Source: Candidatus Gastranaerophilales bacterium
Lineage (GTDB): Bacteria > Cyanobacteriota > Vampirovibrionia > Gastranaerophilales > Gastranaerophilaceae
NCBI GenBank assembly: GCA_944325865.1
Contig: CALVBS010000001.1
Location: forward strand, 248,001 to 312,000
DNA length: 64,000 nucleotides
Reading direction: 5' to 3'
Made by a program: the position numbers and the translations under genes. Positions 54,701-63,210 of the stretch are shown piece after piece; within the stretch, counting starts at the first letter, position 1; every line of letters starts with the position of its first letter. A model generated the notes under the pieces. That model was not told the origin of the DNA, made no database searches, and saw only the letters and a program-made list of their open reading frames with translations.

Positions 54701-55669
54701 CTATACAGGATTTAACAATTTTGATTCAGTTTTTTGAAGAATATAATCCGCAATTTCTCTTTCAAGATGACAGCCGAAATGGTTATTAATCTCCTTTATA
54801 AAATAACAAGGACTTGTGACATTAATTTCAATAATTCTTCCGTCGATAACATCAAGACCGGCCATAAAGATACCTGATAAATTAAGCTTTTCGGCAACCA
54901 GAGAGAACTTAGCTTTCTCAATATCAGTAAGCTCGGCTTTTATAATATTGGCATCGCAGTGCTCATTAAATTTAAAATCATCATTTGACGGCAGCTTTTG
55001 AATACTGTAATCAAGGACTTTATCTCCGAGAAACAGCACCCGCTTGTCACCGAATTTAGCTTTTTCCAGATACTTTTGAACCATAACGAGCGTTGAGCCG
55101 TTATTTGTCATAGAATTTATTATAACCGCAGTATTTTTATCCCCCTTTTTAAGACACATAACACCTGCCCCGAAGCAGCGGTTAAGAGGTTTTAAAACAA
55201 TTTCCTCATGGAGGTTCAGAAATTCCATAATGTCAGATTTTGACGAAGTTACGATATTTTCCGGCATAAATTCTGCGAATCTGAGAGTATGAAGTTTTTC
55301 GTTGAAATCTCTGATTGCACGTGGTTCATTCATTACAAAAGTTTTCTTTCTGTCAACGAAATCAAAAATATAAGTTGAATTAATATAATCCAGATCAACA
55401 GGAGGATCCTGCCTGAACATTACAAGTTGAAAATCTTCAATTTTCTTTTGAATATCTTTTTTATCATAGAATATATTGCCGTTTTTTTCAAAAGTTGAAT
55501 AACAGTGAGTAAAAGCCATAGTATCCTTAAGGCACAGATTATCAATGGTAGTAATCCAGACTTTATTATTTCTTAGAAGAAATTCTTTAATAAGCCAGAA
55601 GTTAGTAACAAGATTATTAAATTCAAAATATTTTAACTCAATTCTGTCTATAATAAATAAAATATCCAT
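54701..55669 (-). CDS. gshB: Glutathione synthetase-like ATP-grasp ligase (GshB)
   Basis: This 322-residue ATP-grasp enzyme joins glycine to gamma-glutamylcysteine in the prokaryotic GshB family. VMFRQDPPVDLDYI, FVMNEPRAIRDFNEKL, EIVLKPLNRCFGAGV and the metal-binding GRIIEINVTSP are the family blocks. No gshA is adjacent. It is convergent with the kinase-like gene, 9 bp apart. Confidence 0.9.
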   Translation of the reverse strand: MDILFIIDRIELKYFEFNNLVTNFWLIKEFLLRNNKVWITTIDNLCLKDTMAFTHCYSTFEKNGNIFYDKKDIQKKIEDFQLVMFRQDPPVDLDYINSTYIFDFVDRKKTFVMNEPRAIRDFNEKLHTLRFAEFMPENIVTSSKSDIMEFLNLHEEIVLKPLNRCFGAGVMCLKKGDKNTAVIINSMTNNGSTLVMVQKYLEKAKFGDKRVLFLGDKVLDYSIQKLPSNDDFKFNEHCDANIIKAELTDIEKAKFSLVAEKLNLSGIFMAGLDVIDGRIIEINVTSPCYFIKEINNHFGCHLEREIADYILQKTESKLLNPV

Positions 55670-55748
55670 AATAATTAATATCCCTTCGTAATGTCAAAAA
55701 AAATATTACCACCAAGAATAACGTGAAACAATAGCCTGTTAAGAGAGA

Positions 55749-55790
55749 TGAGAGATGAACAAATTCCGTACCAAATCATTTTGGCTCTCA
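55749..55790 (+). other. Possible leader hairpin before the small membrane gene
   Basis: TGAGAG (55749-55754) pairs with CTCTCA (55785-55790), enclosing CCAAA/TTTGG (55771-55775/55780-55784). The rest of the 211-bp gap 55670-55880 is AT-rich, with -10-like sequences and an AAAGGAG site before ATG 55881. The structure is weak. Confidence 0.2.
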
Positions 55791-55880
55791 GAATTAGCAA
55801 TTAATGTAACAATTTTTACATAAAATAGCAAATTAACATATTGAGCGGTTTAAAATATGCGTGATAAAGGAGAATAAAGT

Positions 55881-56345
55881 ATGATATCTGCAATTAATAC
55901 CAATTTGAATGTGAACAACCGGCATCCGAAATTCGGAAATAATTCAGCAAAAACAGAGGAAAAAGCTAATAATTTCGTTAAAAATTCTATTGTTACCCCG
56001 CTCAAAAATGGCGGAACAGCTACTCATACAATAGCATCCTTACTTATTCCCGGCCTCGGTCAATTTTTACAGGACAGAAATGAGGCAGGCTTAAACCAGC
56101 TTGTTGCGAAAGGTACTCTCCTGCTATTAACCGGAGCATTATCTTTCACCAGAAATATGGTTATTGGGCTTATCGGAACTTTAGCACACATTGGTGTTAA
56201 TATCTATTCTGCCGTTGATGCCAACAAGCATGGAAAAGCTGCAAAAAAAGAGGCTAAACCGGAACAAACTCCTACAAAACAATCAGATTCAACCCCAAAA
56301 GATACAGAAATTGAAAAAGATACAAAAAAAGAACCCGTTGAATAA
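55881..56345 (+). CDS. Small hypothetical with hydrophobic core, lineage-type leader
   Basis: This 154-residue protein begins MISAINTNLNVNNRHPKFGNN, another Asn-rich leader ending in Phe-Gly. Hydrophobic segments lie at about 50-62 (IASLLIPGLGQFL, reminiscent of TM2/DUF5683-type proteins) and 76-108 (LLLLTGALSFTRNMVIGLIGTLAHIGVNIY). The tail (115-154) is Lys/Glu/Pro-rich and disordered. AAAGGAG precedes the ATG. Function unknown. Confidence 0.65.
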   Translation: MISAINTNLNVNNRHPKFGNNSAKTEEKANNFVKNSIVTPLKNGGTATHTIASLLIPGLGQFLQDRNEAGLNQLVAKGTLLLLTGALSFTRNMVIGLIGTLAHIGVNIYSAVDANKHGKAAKKEAKPEQTPTKQSDSTPKDTEIEKDTKKEPVE

Positions 56346-56359
56346 CACGGGCTCTTTTT
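56324..56359. terminator. Bidirectional terminator overlapping the stop codon
   Basis: AAAAAGAACCCGT and ACGGGCTCTTTTT pair with one mismatch around the stop codon of the gene at 55881. T runs on both strands serve it and the convergent UPF0173 gene. Confidence 0.75.
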
Positions 56360-56371
56360 GGTTCTAATCTA

Positions 56372-57037
56372 TTACTTAATCTCTTCAGGATTAAGAATAC
56401 AGCACTTTGTATTATTAACCTGCATCAACTGCAAGAATTTATTCAAATCAGCCTGAATTTCAGGGAAAGTGTTGTAATGCATTGGAATAACGGTTTTTGC
56501 CCCCAGCCATTCCGCAGCGACAACAGCATGTTCAACATCCATTGTATAAGTTCCGCCGATAGGAAGAAGTGCTATGTTAGGTCTGTAAATCTCTTTATAA
56601 GCTTTGAAATCAGGTGTTAAACAGGTATCTCCGGCATGGAAAATTCTGACACCTTCAATATCAAAAAGAATGCTTGTAGCAATACCGCCATAAGTACCGT
56701 CTTCAAAAGAACTTGAATGATATGCAGGTAAAAATATTGCTCGGCCCCAATCATAATTCAGCCAGCTGCCCAAATTTACAGGACGAGTTTTTACTTTCTT
56801 ATCAGCAAGTTTGTTTGCTATCTCAACAACTGCATTAATTGTTGCTTTTTTTTCTTTTGCTATTTCCTGTGCTTGTCCGACATGATCAGAGTGAGCATGT
56901 GTTATGAATATATCTGTTATATTTGCGGCTTTGTAATCGTATTTAGGGTTGACTGAAACAAGAGGATCAACGAGGATTGACTTATCTCCCGTTTTAAATT
57001 CAAAGGCACTGTGCCCGATGTACTTTAAATCTACCAT
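56372..57037 (-). CDS. UPF0173 metal-dependent hydrolase
   Basis: This 221-residue metallo-beta-lactamase-fold protein has the metal motif FITHAHSDHVGQAQ (HxHxDH), a later FHAGDTCLTPDF and a terminal VIPMHYNTFPEI. The N-terminus KYIGHSAFEFKTGDKSILVDPLVSVNP is typical of UPF0173. Natural substrate unknown. It is monocistronic. Confidence 0.93.
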   Translation of the reverse strand: MVDLKYIGHSAFEFKTGDKSILVDPLVSVNPKYDYKAANITDIFITHAHSDHVGQAQEIAKEKKATINAVVEIANKLADKKVKTRPVNLGSWLNYDWGRAIFLPAYHSSSFEDGTYGGIATSILFDIEGVRIFHAGDTCLTPDFKAYKEIYRPNIALLPIGGTYTMDVEHAVVAAEWLGAKTVIPMHYNTFPEIQADLNKFLQLMQVNNTKCCILNPEEIK

Positions 57038-57101
57038 CTTTCTCTCCTTAACTTATTTTTATACAGTATTAAAATAGCATTTTTTATACTAAAATACAAC
57101 C

Positions 57102-58154
57102 ATGAACTACGAAGAATACATGAAACGATGTATATTTCTTGCAACTAAAGCTGAGGGGAATACAAGCCCGAATCCGCTTGTCGGATGTGTAGTTCTGGAT
57201 TCAACCGGTAATATTATATCTGAAGGATTTCACGAAAAATACGGGTATAATCACGCAGAAAGAAATGCTCTCTTAAAATTGAATCCGCAAGCGGCAAAAG
57301 ACGGAACTTTGATAGTGAATCTTGAACCTTGTTCACACTACGGAAAAACGCCGCCATGTGCAGATTTAATAATTGAATATGGAATAAAAAAAGTAGTGAT
57401 AGGAATGCGTGATGTAAACCCGATTGTTGCCGGAAACGGAATAAAAAAACTTAAAGATGCAGGTATTGAAGTTGTTGAAGGAATTCTTGAAGATGAATGC
57501 CGGAAATTAAATGAAGTTTTCATAAAAAATATGACCGAGCACAAAACTTTTGTTGCTATAAAAACCGCAGTGACCCTTGACGGAAAAATTGCAACTTTCA
57601 ACGGCTCTTCAAAATGGATTACGGCAGAAAAGGCAAGGAATGAAGTTAAAAATATCAGAAACCGATATGATGCAATATTGACATCCTCAGCAACTGTACT
57701 TGCTGATAATCCGTCAATGCAGCACAGGTGCAATATTATTCTCGACAGAGAACTCAAAACAATCAATAAAAATTTCAAAATCTATAATAATAAAAGAGTA
57801 ATAGTATTTTATGATGAAGCACTTTACTCACCGGAAATCTCAGATATTGAATTTGTAAAAACTCCAACAACCAACGGTAAACTAGATTTAGATTTTGTAT
57901 TAAACTCACTGTTTAAAATGAAAATTATGAGTGTTATTGTTGAATCCGGCGGACATTTAAACGGTTCGATTTTAAAATATGCAGATAAAATTTATCATTT
58001 TATTGCACCGAAAATTCTCGGAGACAACACCGGACGGTCCTGCTTTGATTTCAGAGAAGTCAATGACATTAACCTTTCATATAAATTTCAAATAGATGAA
58101 ACAAAAATGTTTGAACCTGACATAATGCTGACATATTATCCGCTTAAAGCATAA
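57102..58154 (+). CDS. ribD: Bifunctional riboflavin biosynthesis protein RibD
   Basis: This 350-residue enzyme deaminates and then reduces the pyrimidine intermediate from GTP. The zinc deaminase site is HAE (H51, E53) with PCSHYGKTPPC (C77, C86). The reductase domain (about 150-350) has KTAVTLDGKIATFNGSSKWIT and VIVESGGHLNGSIL. ribBA, ribE and ribH are not adjacent, and no FMN riboswitch is visible in the leader, so riboflavin genes are dispersed (ribF is at 36938). Confidence 0.95.
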   Translation: MNYEEYMKRCIFLATKAEGNTSPNPLVGCVVLDSTGNIISEGFHEKYGYNHAERNALLKLNPQAAKDGTLIVNLEPCSHYGKTPPCADLIIEYGIKKVVIGMRDVNPIVAGNGIKKLKDAGIEVVEGILEDECRKLNEVFIKNMTEHKTFVAIKTAVTLDGKIATFNGSSKWITAEKARNEVKNIRNRYDAILTSSATVLADNPSMQHRCNIILDRELKTINKNFKIYNNKRVIVFYDEALYSPEISDIEFVKTPTTNGKLDLDFVLNSLFKMKIMSVIVESGGHLNGSILKYADKIYHFIAPKILGDNTGRSCFDFREVNDINLSYKFQIDETKMFEPDIMLTYYPLKA

Positions 58155-58199
58155 ACACGGTTAATTTATAAATACATAAAGAGAGGTAGAATAATAGTT

Positions 58200-59519
58200 A
58201 TGAGTATAAAAACCAATAATGTTGCAGGTAGATTTTATCCTGAAGACAGACAGGAATTATTTGATATGATTGATGAATTTTATGCCAAAACTAAAAATTC
58301 ATCAAATTATTATTCAAGGGCAATAATAGTGCCTCATGCCGGATATATTTTCTCAGGAGAACTTGCGGCAAACGGATACAGATACCTCAACCCAGAAAGT
58401 GAAACTATTTTTATATTTGCACCCTCTCATTATGCAAGACTGTATGGCTGTGTAAGCTGCAGTTACGATGAATTTGAAACCCCGCTTGGAAACTGTATTG
58501 TTAACAATGAACTGGCAAAAGATTTTGAAATAAATAATCAGGCTTTTGAGCAGGAACACTCGATAGAAGTACAGCTTCCGCTCATTAAGTATTTCTTTAA
58601 AGATGCAAAAATAGTACCGGTTTTATACGGATGTACGGACTACAAAAAAATTACTGAAATAATAAAGAAATATCAGAATAACAATAATATTTCATTTGTA
58701 ATCTCAAGTGATTTAAGTCATTTTTATCCGGAAAGAGACTGCAACAAAATAGACCGCTATAGTGCACAGCTTATTGAAACCGGAGACATAAAAAATTTTG
58801 AATCAGAACTTGCCTGCGGAGCCGTCGGAATATGCGGTCTTGTAAATTTTGCTAACGAAAACAATTATTCTTTAATTCGTATAGGATTAACAAATTCAGC
58901 AGCTAAAACCGGAGACTCGTCACGGGTTGTCGGTTACGGAAGCTGGTTTTTATACAAAGGAGAAAAAAATCAGTATATAAAAGAATATTTCTCTGATTTT
59001 GTAATTGAGACCTGCAAAAAAAGTATAATATCCGGATTTCAACTTGGAGATTTAAATACAAAAGAATACCCGTGTGTATTTGAAGAATCAGGAGCATGTT
59101 TTGTTACTTTAGAAATTAACGGACATTTGAGGGGCTGTATCGGCTCTATAATTGCACACAAGCCGTTAATAGACGATTTGATTATCAATGCACATTCTGC
59201 AGCCTTCAGAGACCCGAGATTCACCCCGTTAACACAACAGGAATTTGAGCATACCGATATTTCTGTTTCTTTATTATCGGCTCCGGAAAAAATTGAATTT
59301 GACGGAGAAGAAGACCTGCTGGATAAAATTAAACCTTTTGAGGACGGTATAATTATCCGTGATGGCAATTATCAAGCGGTATATCTTCCGATAGTATGGG
59401 AACAGCTTCCTGATAAACGTGAATTTCTAAATTCTTTAAAAATTAAAGCTGGTTTACCTGAAAACTATTTTTCCGAAACTTTGCAGGCATTCCGTTTCAA
59501 AGCGACAAAAATAAACTAG
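58200..59519 (+). CDS. MEMO1-AMMECR1 fusion protein
   Basis: This 439-residue protein joins two parts of the AmmeMemoRadiSam set. Residues 1-260 are MEMO-like (VPHAGYIFSGELAANGYRYL with H46, EQEHSIEVQLPLIKYFF, ISSDLSHFYP). Residues 270-439 are AMMECR1 (SGACFVTLEINGHLRGCIGSI, RDPRFTPLTQQEFEHTDISVSLLS, PIVWEQLPDKREFLNSLKIKAGLP). The third member, a radical SAM protein, is not in the window. The set is linked to an undefined modification or redox chemistry. Confidence 0.9.
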   Translation: MSIKTNNVAGRFYPEDRQELFDMIDEFYAKTKNSSNYYSRAIIVPHAGYIFSGELAANGYRYLNPESETIFIFAPSHYARLYGCVSCSYDEFETPLGNCIVNNELAKDFEINNQAFEQEHSIEVQLPLIKYFFKDAKIVPVLYGCTDYKKITEIIKKYQNNNNISFVISSDLSHFYPERDCNKIDRYSAQLIETGDIKNFESELACGAVGICGLVNFANENNYSLIRIGLTNSAAKTGDSSRVVGYGSWFLYKGEKNQYIKEYFSDFVIETCKKSIISGFQLGDLNTKEYPCVFEESGACFVTLEINGHLRGCIGSIIAHKPLIDDLIINAHSAAFRDPRFTPLTQQEFEHTDISVSLLSAPEKIEFDGEEDLLDKIKPFEDGIIIRDGNYQAVYLPIVWEQLPDKREFLNSLKIKAGLPENYFSETLQAFRFKATKIN

Positions 59520-59523
59520 TTGT

Positions 59524-59628
59524 TTATGCATTAATAACAACTTTATTATCATAATAAGAAATGGACTGTGTTCCATCCGGTCGCTTTAATCCTACGGTTG
59601 CTCTGAAATCATAAATTACATTTAGCAT
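59524..59628 (-). CDS. Possible 34-residue protein downstream of dnaX
   Basis: ATG 59628 to TAA 59524 encodes a short peptide beginning MLNVIYDFRATVGLKRPDGT, with an AAAGGGA site upstream. It starts 49 bp after the dnaX stop on the same strand. Composition looks protein-like, with mixed charged and hydrophobic residues. No homolog is known to me and length alone makes it uncertain. Confidence 0.4.
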   Translation of the reverse strand: MLNVIYDFRATVGLKRPDGTQSISYYDNKVVINA

Positions 59629-59676
59629 TTTATTCCCTTTTTAGGTTATAAAACCTCTAAAAATTTTTTTTGCTAA

Positions 59677-61521
59677 CTAATCGATAATCTTTCCGTCGAA
59701 CAAATCAACGACCATATTCACCATATCCGAATGACCGGTTTTTTGAAGTTTACGTTCTTCTGAGACAGTCGGTTTTTCTTCCTCTTTAATAACTTCCAAC
59801 TCTTCCTCGGAAACTTCTTCCTGCTGAGCAGGAGTCGGAATATGGGGTTTCGGTGCTGGTGTTAATTGCCTGGGCGTTGGTTTTACCTGAATATCATCCG
59901 GCTGCGGAAGTCTTATTATTACGTTGGAATTATTCTGAGAAAACAGAGTATCTACAGCATGCACAAGAGCATCCTTTTTACTCCCGCTCTGAATTTGTCC
60001 CAGAAAAATTTCATTTTTCATTGTAAGAACAGTTTCTTCAGGTGAGATTTTTACCGGATTTGCCCACTGCTTTAGTAATGCTCTAGTCGGAGGACTTGTA
60101 ATATTTTCAAGCAGTTGTCCCCAGAGAACACCCATATCATCCGCAGGAATTGATTTAGACTTAGGCATAGGTGCAAAATCATCCGACGACTTTTCCGACT
60201 CCTGTTGAGATGTTTGAACTTTCTCCGGCTCCGGTTCAGGTTTATGAATTTCCTTTTGCTGAATTATTTCAGATTCAGACTTAGTTTCTTTCTGAATTGG
60301 TTTAGCCATAACTTTTGGAGGCACAACTTGCGGTTTATAAACCGGAGTTGAGCTTTGTACAGGCATTCCGCCTTCAAGTCTTGATAACCTGTTTTGCAGT
60401 TCAATAAGAGTAGTATTTTCCGTAAGATTTGCAAGGTCTATAATGGACACTTCCAGCCAGAGACGCGGATTATTTGTTGCTTTAACATCTTTTATATAAT
60501 CTGCAGTTTTGTCAATCAAAAACAAAATTTGATGAGTTTCAATGTTCTTTGCTAAATTTTGCAGTTCCTTAATTTGAGCTTCATTTAACTGGGTTAATTC
60601 AAAAACTATTTCTGGTTTACAATTTTTCACAATCAGAAGGTTCTTGAGATAATCCATAAGGTTTGTAAGAATTTGAACAGGTTCGTTACCGGAGTTGTAA
60701 ATTCTTTCCAAACTTTCTATTGCTTCCTGCGGCTTTGAGGAAATTATACTTGAAGCAAGCGAATGGAGTGTATCAAAAGACAATCTTCCGAGAAGATTAT
60801 TAATATCATCAGTTGTTATTGCTGTTTCTCCGCTTAATAAGCTTAGCTGATCAAGCAGAGCAATACTGTCACGCATTCCTCCGGCAGAATTTTTAGCTAT
60901 TGTGTATAATGCATCATCAGTTATGTTAATATTTTCGTTCTCTGAAATAAATCTCAGGTGCTTTACAATATCTTCTGTTGTAATTCTTTTAAAATCAAAT
61001 CTCTGGCAGCGGCTTTTTATTGTATCAAGGACTTTCTGTACATCTGTTGTTGCCAGAATAAAAATAACATTTTTAGGCGGTTCTTCAAGTGTTTTCAATA
61101 ATGCATTGAAAGCAGTTGTTGACAACATGTGAACTTCATCAATTATATAGATTTTGTATCTGCTGTTAACCGGAGCATACATAACTTTTTCAAGTATGTT
61201 CTGTGCATCCTCAACTTTTCTGTTACTTGCGGCATCAATTTCAATAACATCCAGCGGAACCGAATTTGTAATATCAATACAATTTTCACACTTCCCGCAC
61301 GGATTAATCGTAGGACCTTCCTTACAGTTAAGGGATTTTGCAAAAATACGTGCAGTAGATGTTTTACCGGTGCCGCGAGGACCTGTAAAAAGATATGCAT
61401 GAGAAATTCTATCCATAGCAATAGCATTAGCAAGAGCTTTTTTAATATGTTCCTGCCCCACTATTTCTTCAAGTCTTTGAGGCCGATACTTTCTGTATAA
61501 TGGAATATATTTCTCGTTCAT
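59677..61521 (-). CDS. dnaX: DNA polymerase III subunit gamma/tau
   Basis: This 614-residue clamp-loader ATPase has Walker A GPRGTGKT (47-54), zinc Cys residues C66, C75, C78 and C81 (SLNCKEG..NPCGKCENC), the DEVHML Walker B box and the SRC motif (TIKSRCQRF). Domain III ends near 370. The tail (about 390-614) is Pro/Glu/Gln-rich with a late folded segment (about 470-545). I see no clear slippery sequence, so a separate gamma form is not supported. Confidence 0.96.
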   Translation of the reverse strand: MNEKYIPLYRKYRPQRLEEIVGQEHIKKALANAIAMDRISHAYLFTGPRGTGKTSTARIFAKSLNCKEGPTINPCGKCENCIDITNSVPLDVIEIDAASNRKVEDAQNILEKVMYAPVNSRYKIYIIDEVHMLSTTAFNALLKTLEEPPKNVIFILATTDVQKVLDTIKSRCQRFDFKRITTEDIVKHLRFISENENINITDDALYTIAKNSAGGMRDSIALLDQLSLLSGETAITTDDINNLLGRLSFDTLHSLASSIISSKPQEAIESLERIYNSGNEPVQILTNLMDYLKNLLIVKNCKPEIVFELTQLNEAQIKELQNLAKNIETHQILFLIDKTADYIKDVKATNNPRLWLEVSIIDLANLTENTTLIELQNRLSRLEGGMPVQSSTPVYKPQVVPPKVMAKPIQKETKSESEIIQQKEIHKPEPEPEKVQTSQQESEKSSDDFAPMPKSKSIPADDMGVLWGQLLENITSPPTRALLKQWANPVKISPEETVLTMKNEIFLGQIQSGSKKDALVHAVDTLFSQNNSNVIIRLPQPDDIQVKPTPRQLTPAPKPHIPTPAQQEEVSEEELEVIKEEEKPTVSEERKLQKTGHSDMVNMVVDLFDGKIID

Positions 61522-61562
61522 GATAATAATAGTATAACAAAAGCAGAGAAAAAGGATAAATT

Positions 61563-62444
61563 ATGAACTTAATTAAACCGCCGTATTTAAATGAAGGAGA
61601 CACCGTTGCAATTATAGCACCTGCAGGAGTTGTGGAATATGATGAAATAATAAAAGCACAGGCTTATCTGGAACGCCGCAATTTAAGAGTAATTTTAGGT
61701 AAAAACATATTTAAGTCATACCGTTATATGGCCGGAACTGATGAAGAACGGGTTGATGATTTACATGAAGCTTTTCTTAATCCGGATATCAAGGCCATCG
61801 TCTGTGCCAGAGGAGGATACGGTGCAATAAGACTTCTTAAACTGATTGATTTTGACATTATCAGACGAAATCCAAAAATATTCTGCGGATACTCTGATAT
61901 CACAGCACTTTCCTTAATGTTTGCCAAACACTCAGATTTAATAACATTTTCAGGGCCTATGGCACAATCCGATTTTAATGATGTTACGGAATTTACGGCA
62001 AATTCATTTTTTAATGTTCTCTCAGGCGGATTTGAGGAATATATGTCAACTGAAACTTACCGTTCCGGCAACACTGAAGGTATAATCTGGGGCGGAAACC
62101 TTTCCACCATAGTTTCACTTTGCGGAATTAATTTTATTCCGGAGGAAGATTTTATTTTCTTTACGGAAGACTTAAACGAAGCACCTTACAGAATTGATAA
62201 AATGCTGACCCAGCTGGTGAATATTAAAGAATTCCGTAAACACTGCAAAGGTATTGTTTTTGGCGAATTTTTGGACTGCGGAGATGAAAACTGGGTTACG
62301 GATATATTGCTTGAAACGGCAAATATTCTTGAGGTTCCGGCATATGGAGGCTTTAAATTTACTCACGCTGCTGATAAACAAACAGTTCCAATAGGTGCTT
62401 ACGGTATCTTGCAAGATGGCATTTTATCCTATAAAATGAGTTAG
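61563..62444 (+). CDS. ldcA: LD-carboxypeptidase (peptidase S66, LdcA-like)
   Basis: This 293-residue serine peptidase removes the terminal D-Ala from the murein tetrapeptide during recycling. The Ser-Glu-His set matches S111 (CGYSDITAL), E202 (FFTEDLNEAPYRID) and H268 (KFTHAADKQTVPIG). ICARGGYG-like VCARGGYGAIRLL is the second conserved block. There is no signal peptide, so it is cytosolic. It is divergent from dnaX and 10 bp before rsmE. Confidence 0.92.
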   Translation: MNLIKPPYLNEGDTVAIIAPAGVVEYDEIIKAQAYLERRNLRVILGKNIFKSYRYMAGTDEERVDDLHEAFLNPDIKAIVCARGGYGAIRLLKLIDFDIIRRNPKIFCGYSDITALSLMFAKHSDLITFSGPMAQSDFNDVTEFTANSFFNVLSGGFEEYMSTETYRSGNTEGIIWGGNLSTIVSLCGINFIPEEDFIFFTEDLNEAPYRIDKMLTQLVNIKEFRKHCKGIVFGEFLDCGDENWVTDILLETANILEVPAYGGFKFTHAADKQTVPIGAYGILQDGILSYKMS

Positions 62445-62454
62445 GAGGTATAAA

Positions 62455-63210
62455 GTGCCGCACTTTTTTATAAAATCCGAAAACGTCAAAAACGGACTTG
62501 CCGTAATAAACGATGAAGAAAATTACAGACACATCGCAAAATCTCTACGCTCACGCATTGGAGAAAGACTGCTTTTAATTGACGAAAATCAAATTCAATA
62601 CGAAACTGTTATTGAACAAATTACAAACAGGGAGATAACGGCAAAAATTGAAAATTCTTATAAGTCTCTTAGAAATTTGGATTTCGGATTATATCTTGCA
62701 CAAAGTCCGCTCAGGAGCGACGCACAGTCTTTCATTATTGAAAAAGCCACGGAACTTGGGGCAGAAGCCGTATATCCTGTTCTTACTGATAATTGTGCTG
62801 TCAATAAAAGCATTGTCGAAAAAAAAATAACAAAATGGCAAAAAATAATGTATGAAGCATCAAAACAATGCGAAAGAGCAGACATTCCAAAATGTGAAAA
62901 CCTTACAACACTAAATGAACTGATAAAAGGAACTTTAAATTCCAAATTCGATAGAATTATTGCTTTCTGTGAACGCCGAACAGATAAGACCCTGCATCAA
63001 TATTGTCAGGAAAAACCAATTATCAAAGGTGAAAAATTACTTGTAATAATCGGTCCGGAAGGCGGCTTTTCAGACAGAGAATTTGAATTATTTGAAAATA
63101 ATAAAATACCGATGCTCACACTCGGGAACTTGATACTTAAGGCGGAAACCGCCGTAACTGTTGCTTTAGGAAATATTATCTATGAATACACAAATTACTG
63201 CCAAAATTAA
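62455..63210 (+). CDS. rsmE: 16S rRNA (uracil-1498-N3)-methyltransferase RsmE
   Basis: This 251-residue SPOUT methyltransferase has an N-terminal PUA-like part (1-70) and the C-terminal knot LLVIIGPEGGFSDREFELFEN...LGNLILKAETAVTVALGNI, the SAM-binding signature. EKATELGAEAVYPVLTDN is the mid-domain block. The start is GTG with a strong TAGGAGG site. It is co-directional with ldcA and overlaps the CCA enzyme gene by 29 bp. Confidence 0.95.
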   Translation: MPHFFIKSENVKNGLAVINDEENYRHIAKSLRSRIGERLLLIDENQIQYETVIEQITNREITAKIENSYKSLRNLDFGLYLAQSPLRSDAQSFIIEKATELGAEAVYPVLTDNCAVNKSIVEKKITKWQKIMYEASKQCERADIPKCENLTTLNELIKGTLNSKFDRIIAFCERRTDKTLHQYCQEKPIIKGEKLLVIIGPEGGFSDREFELFENNKIPMLTLGNLILKAETAVTVALGNIIYEYTNYCQN

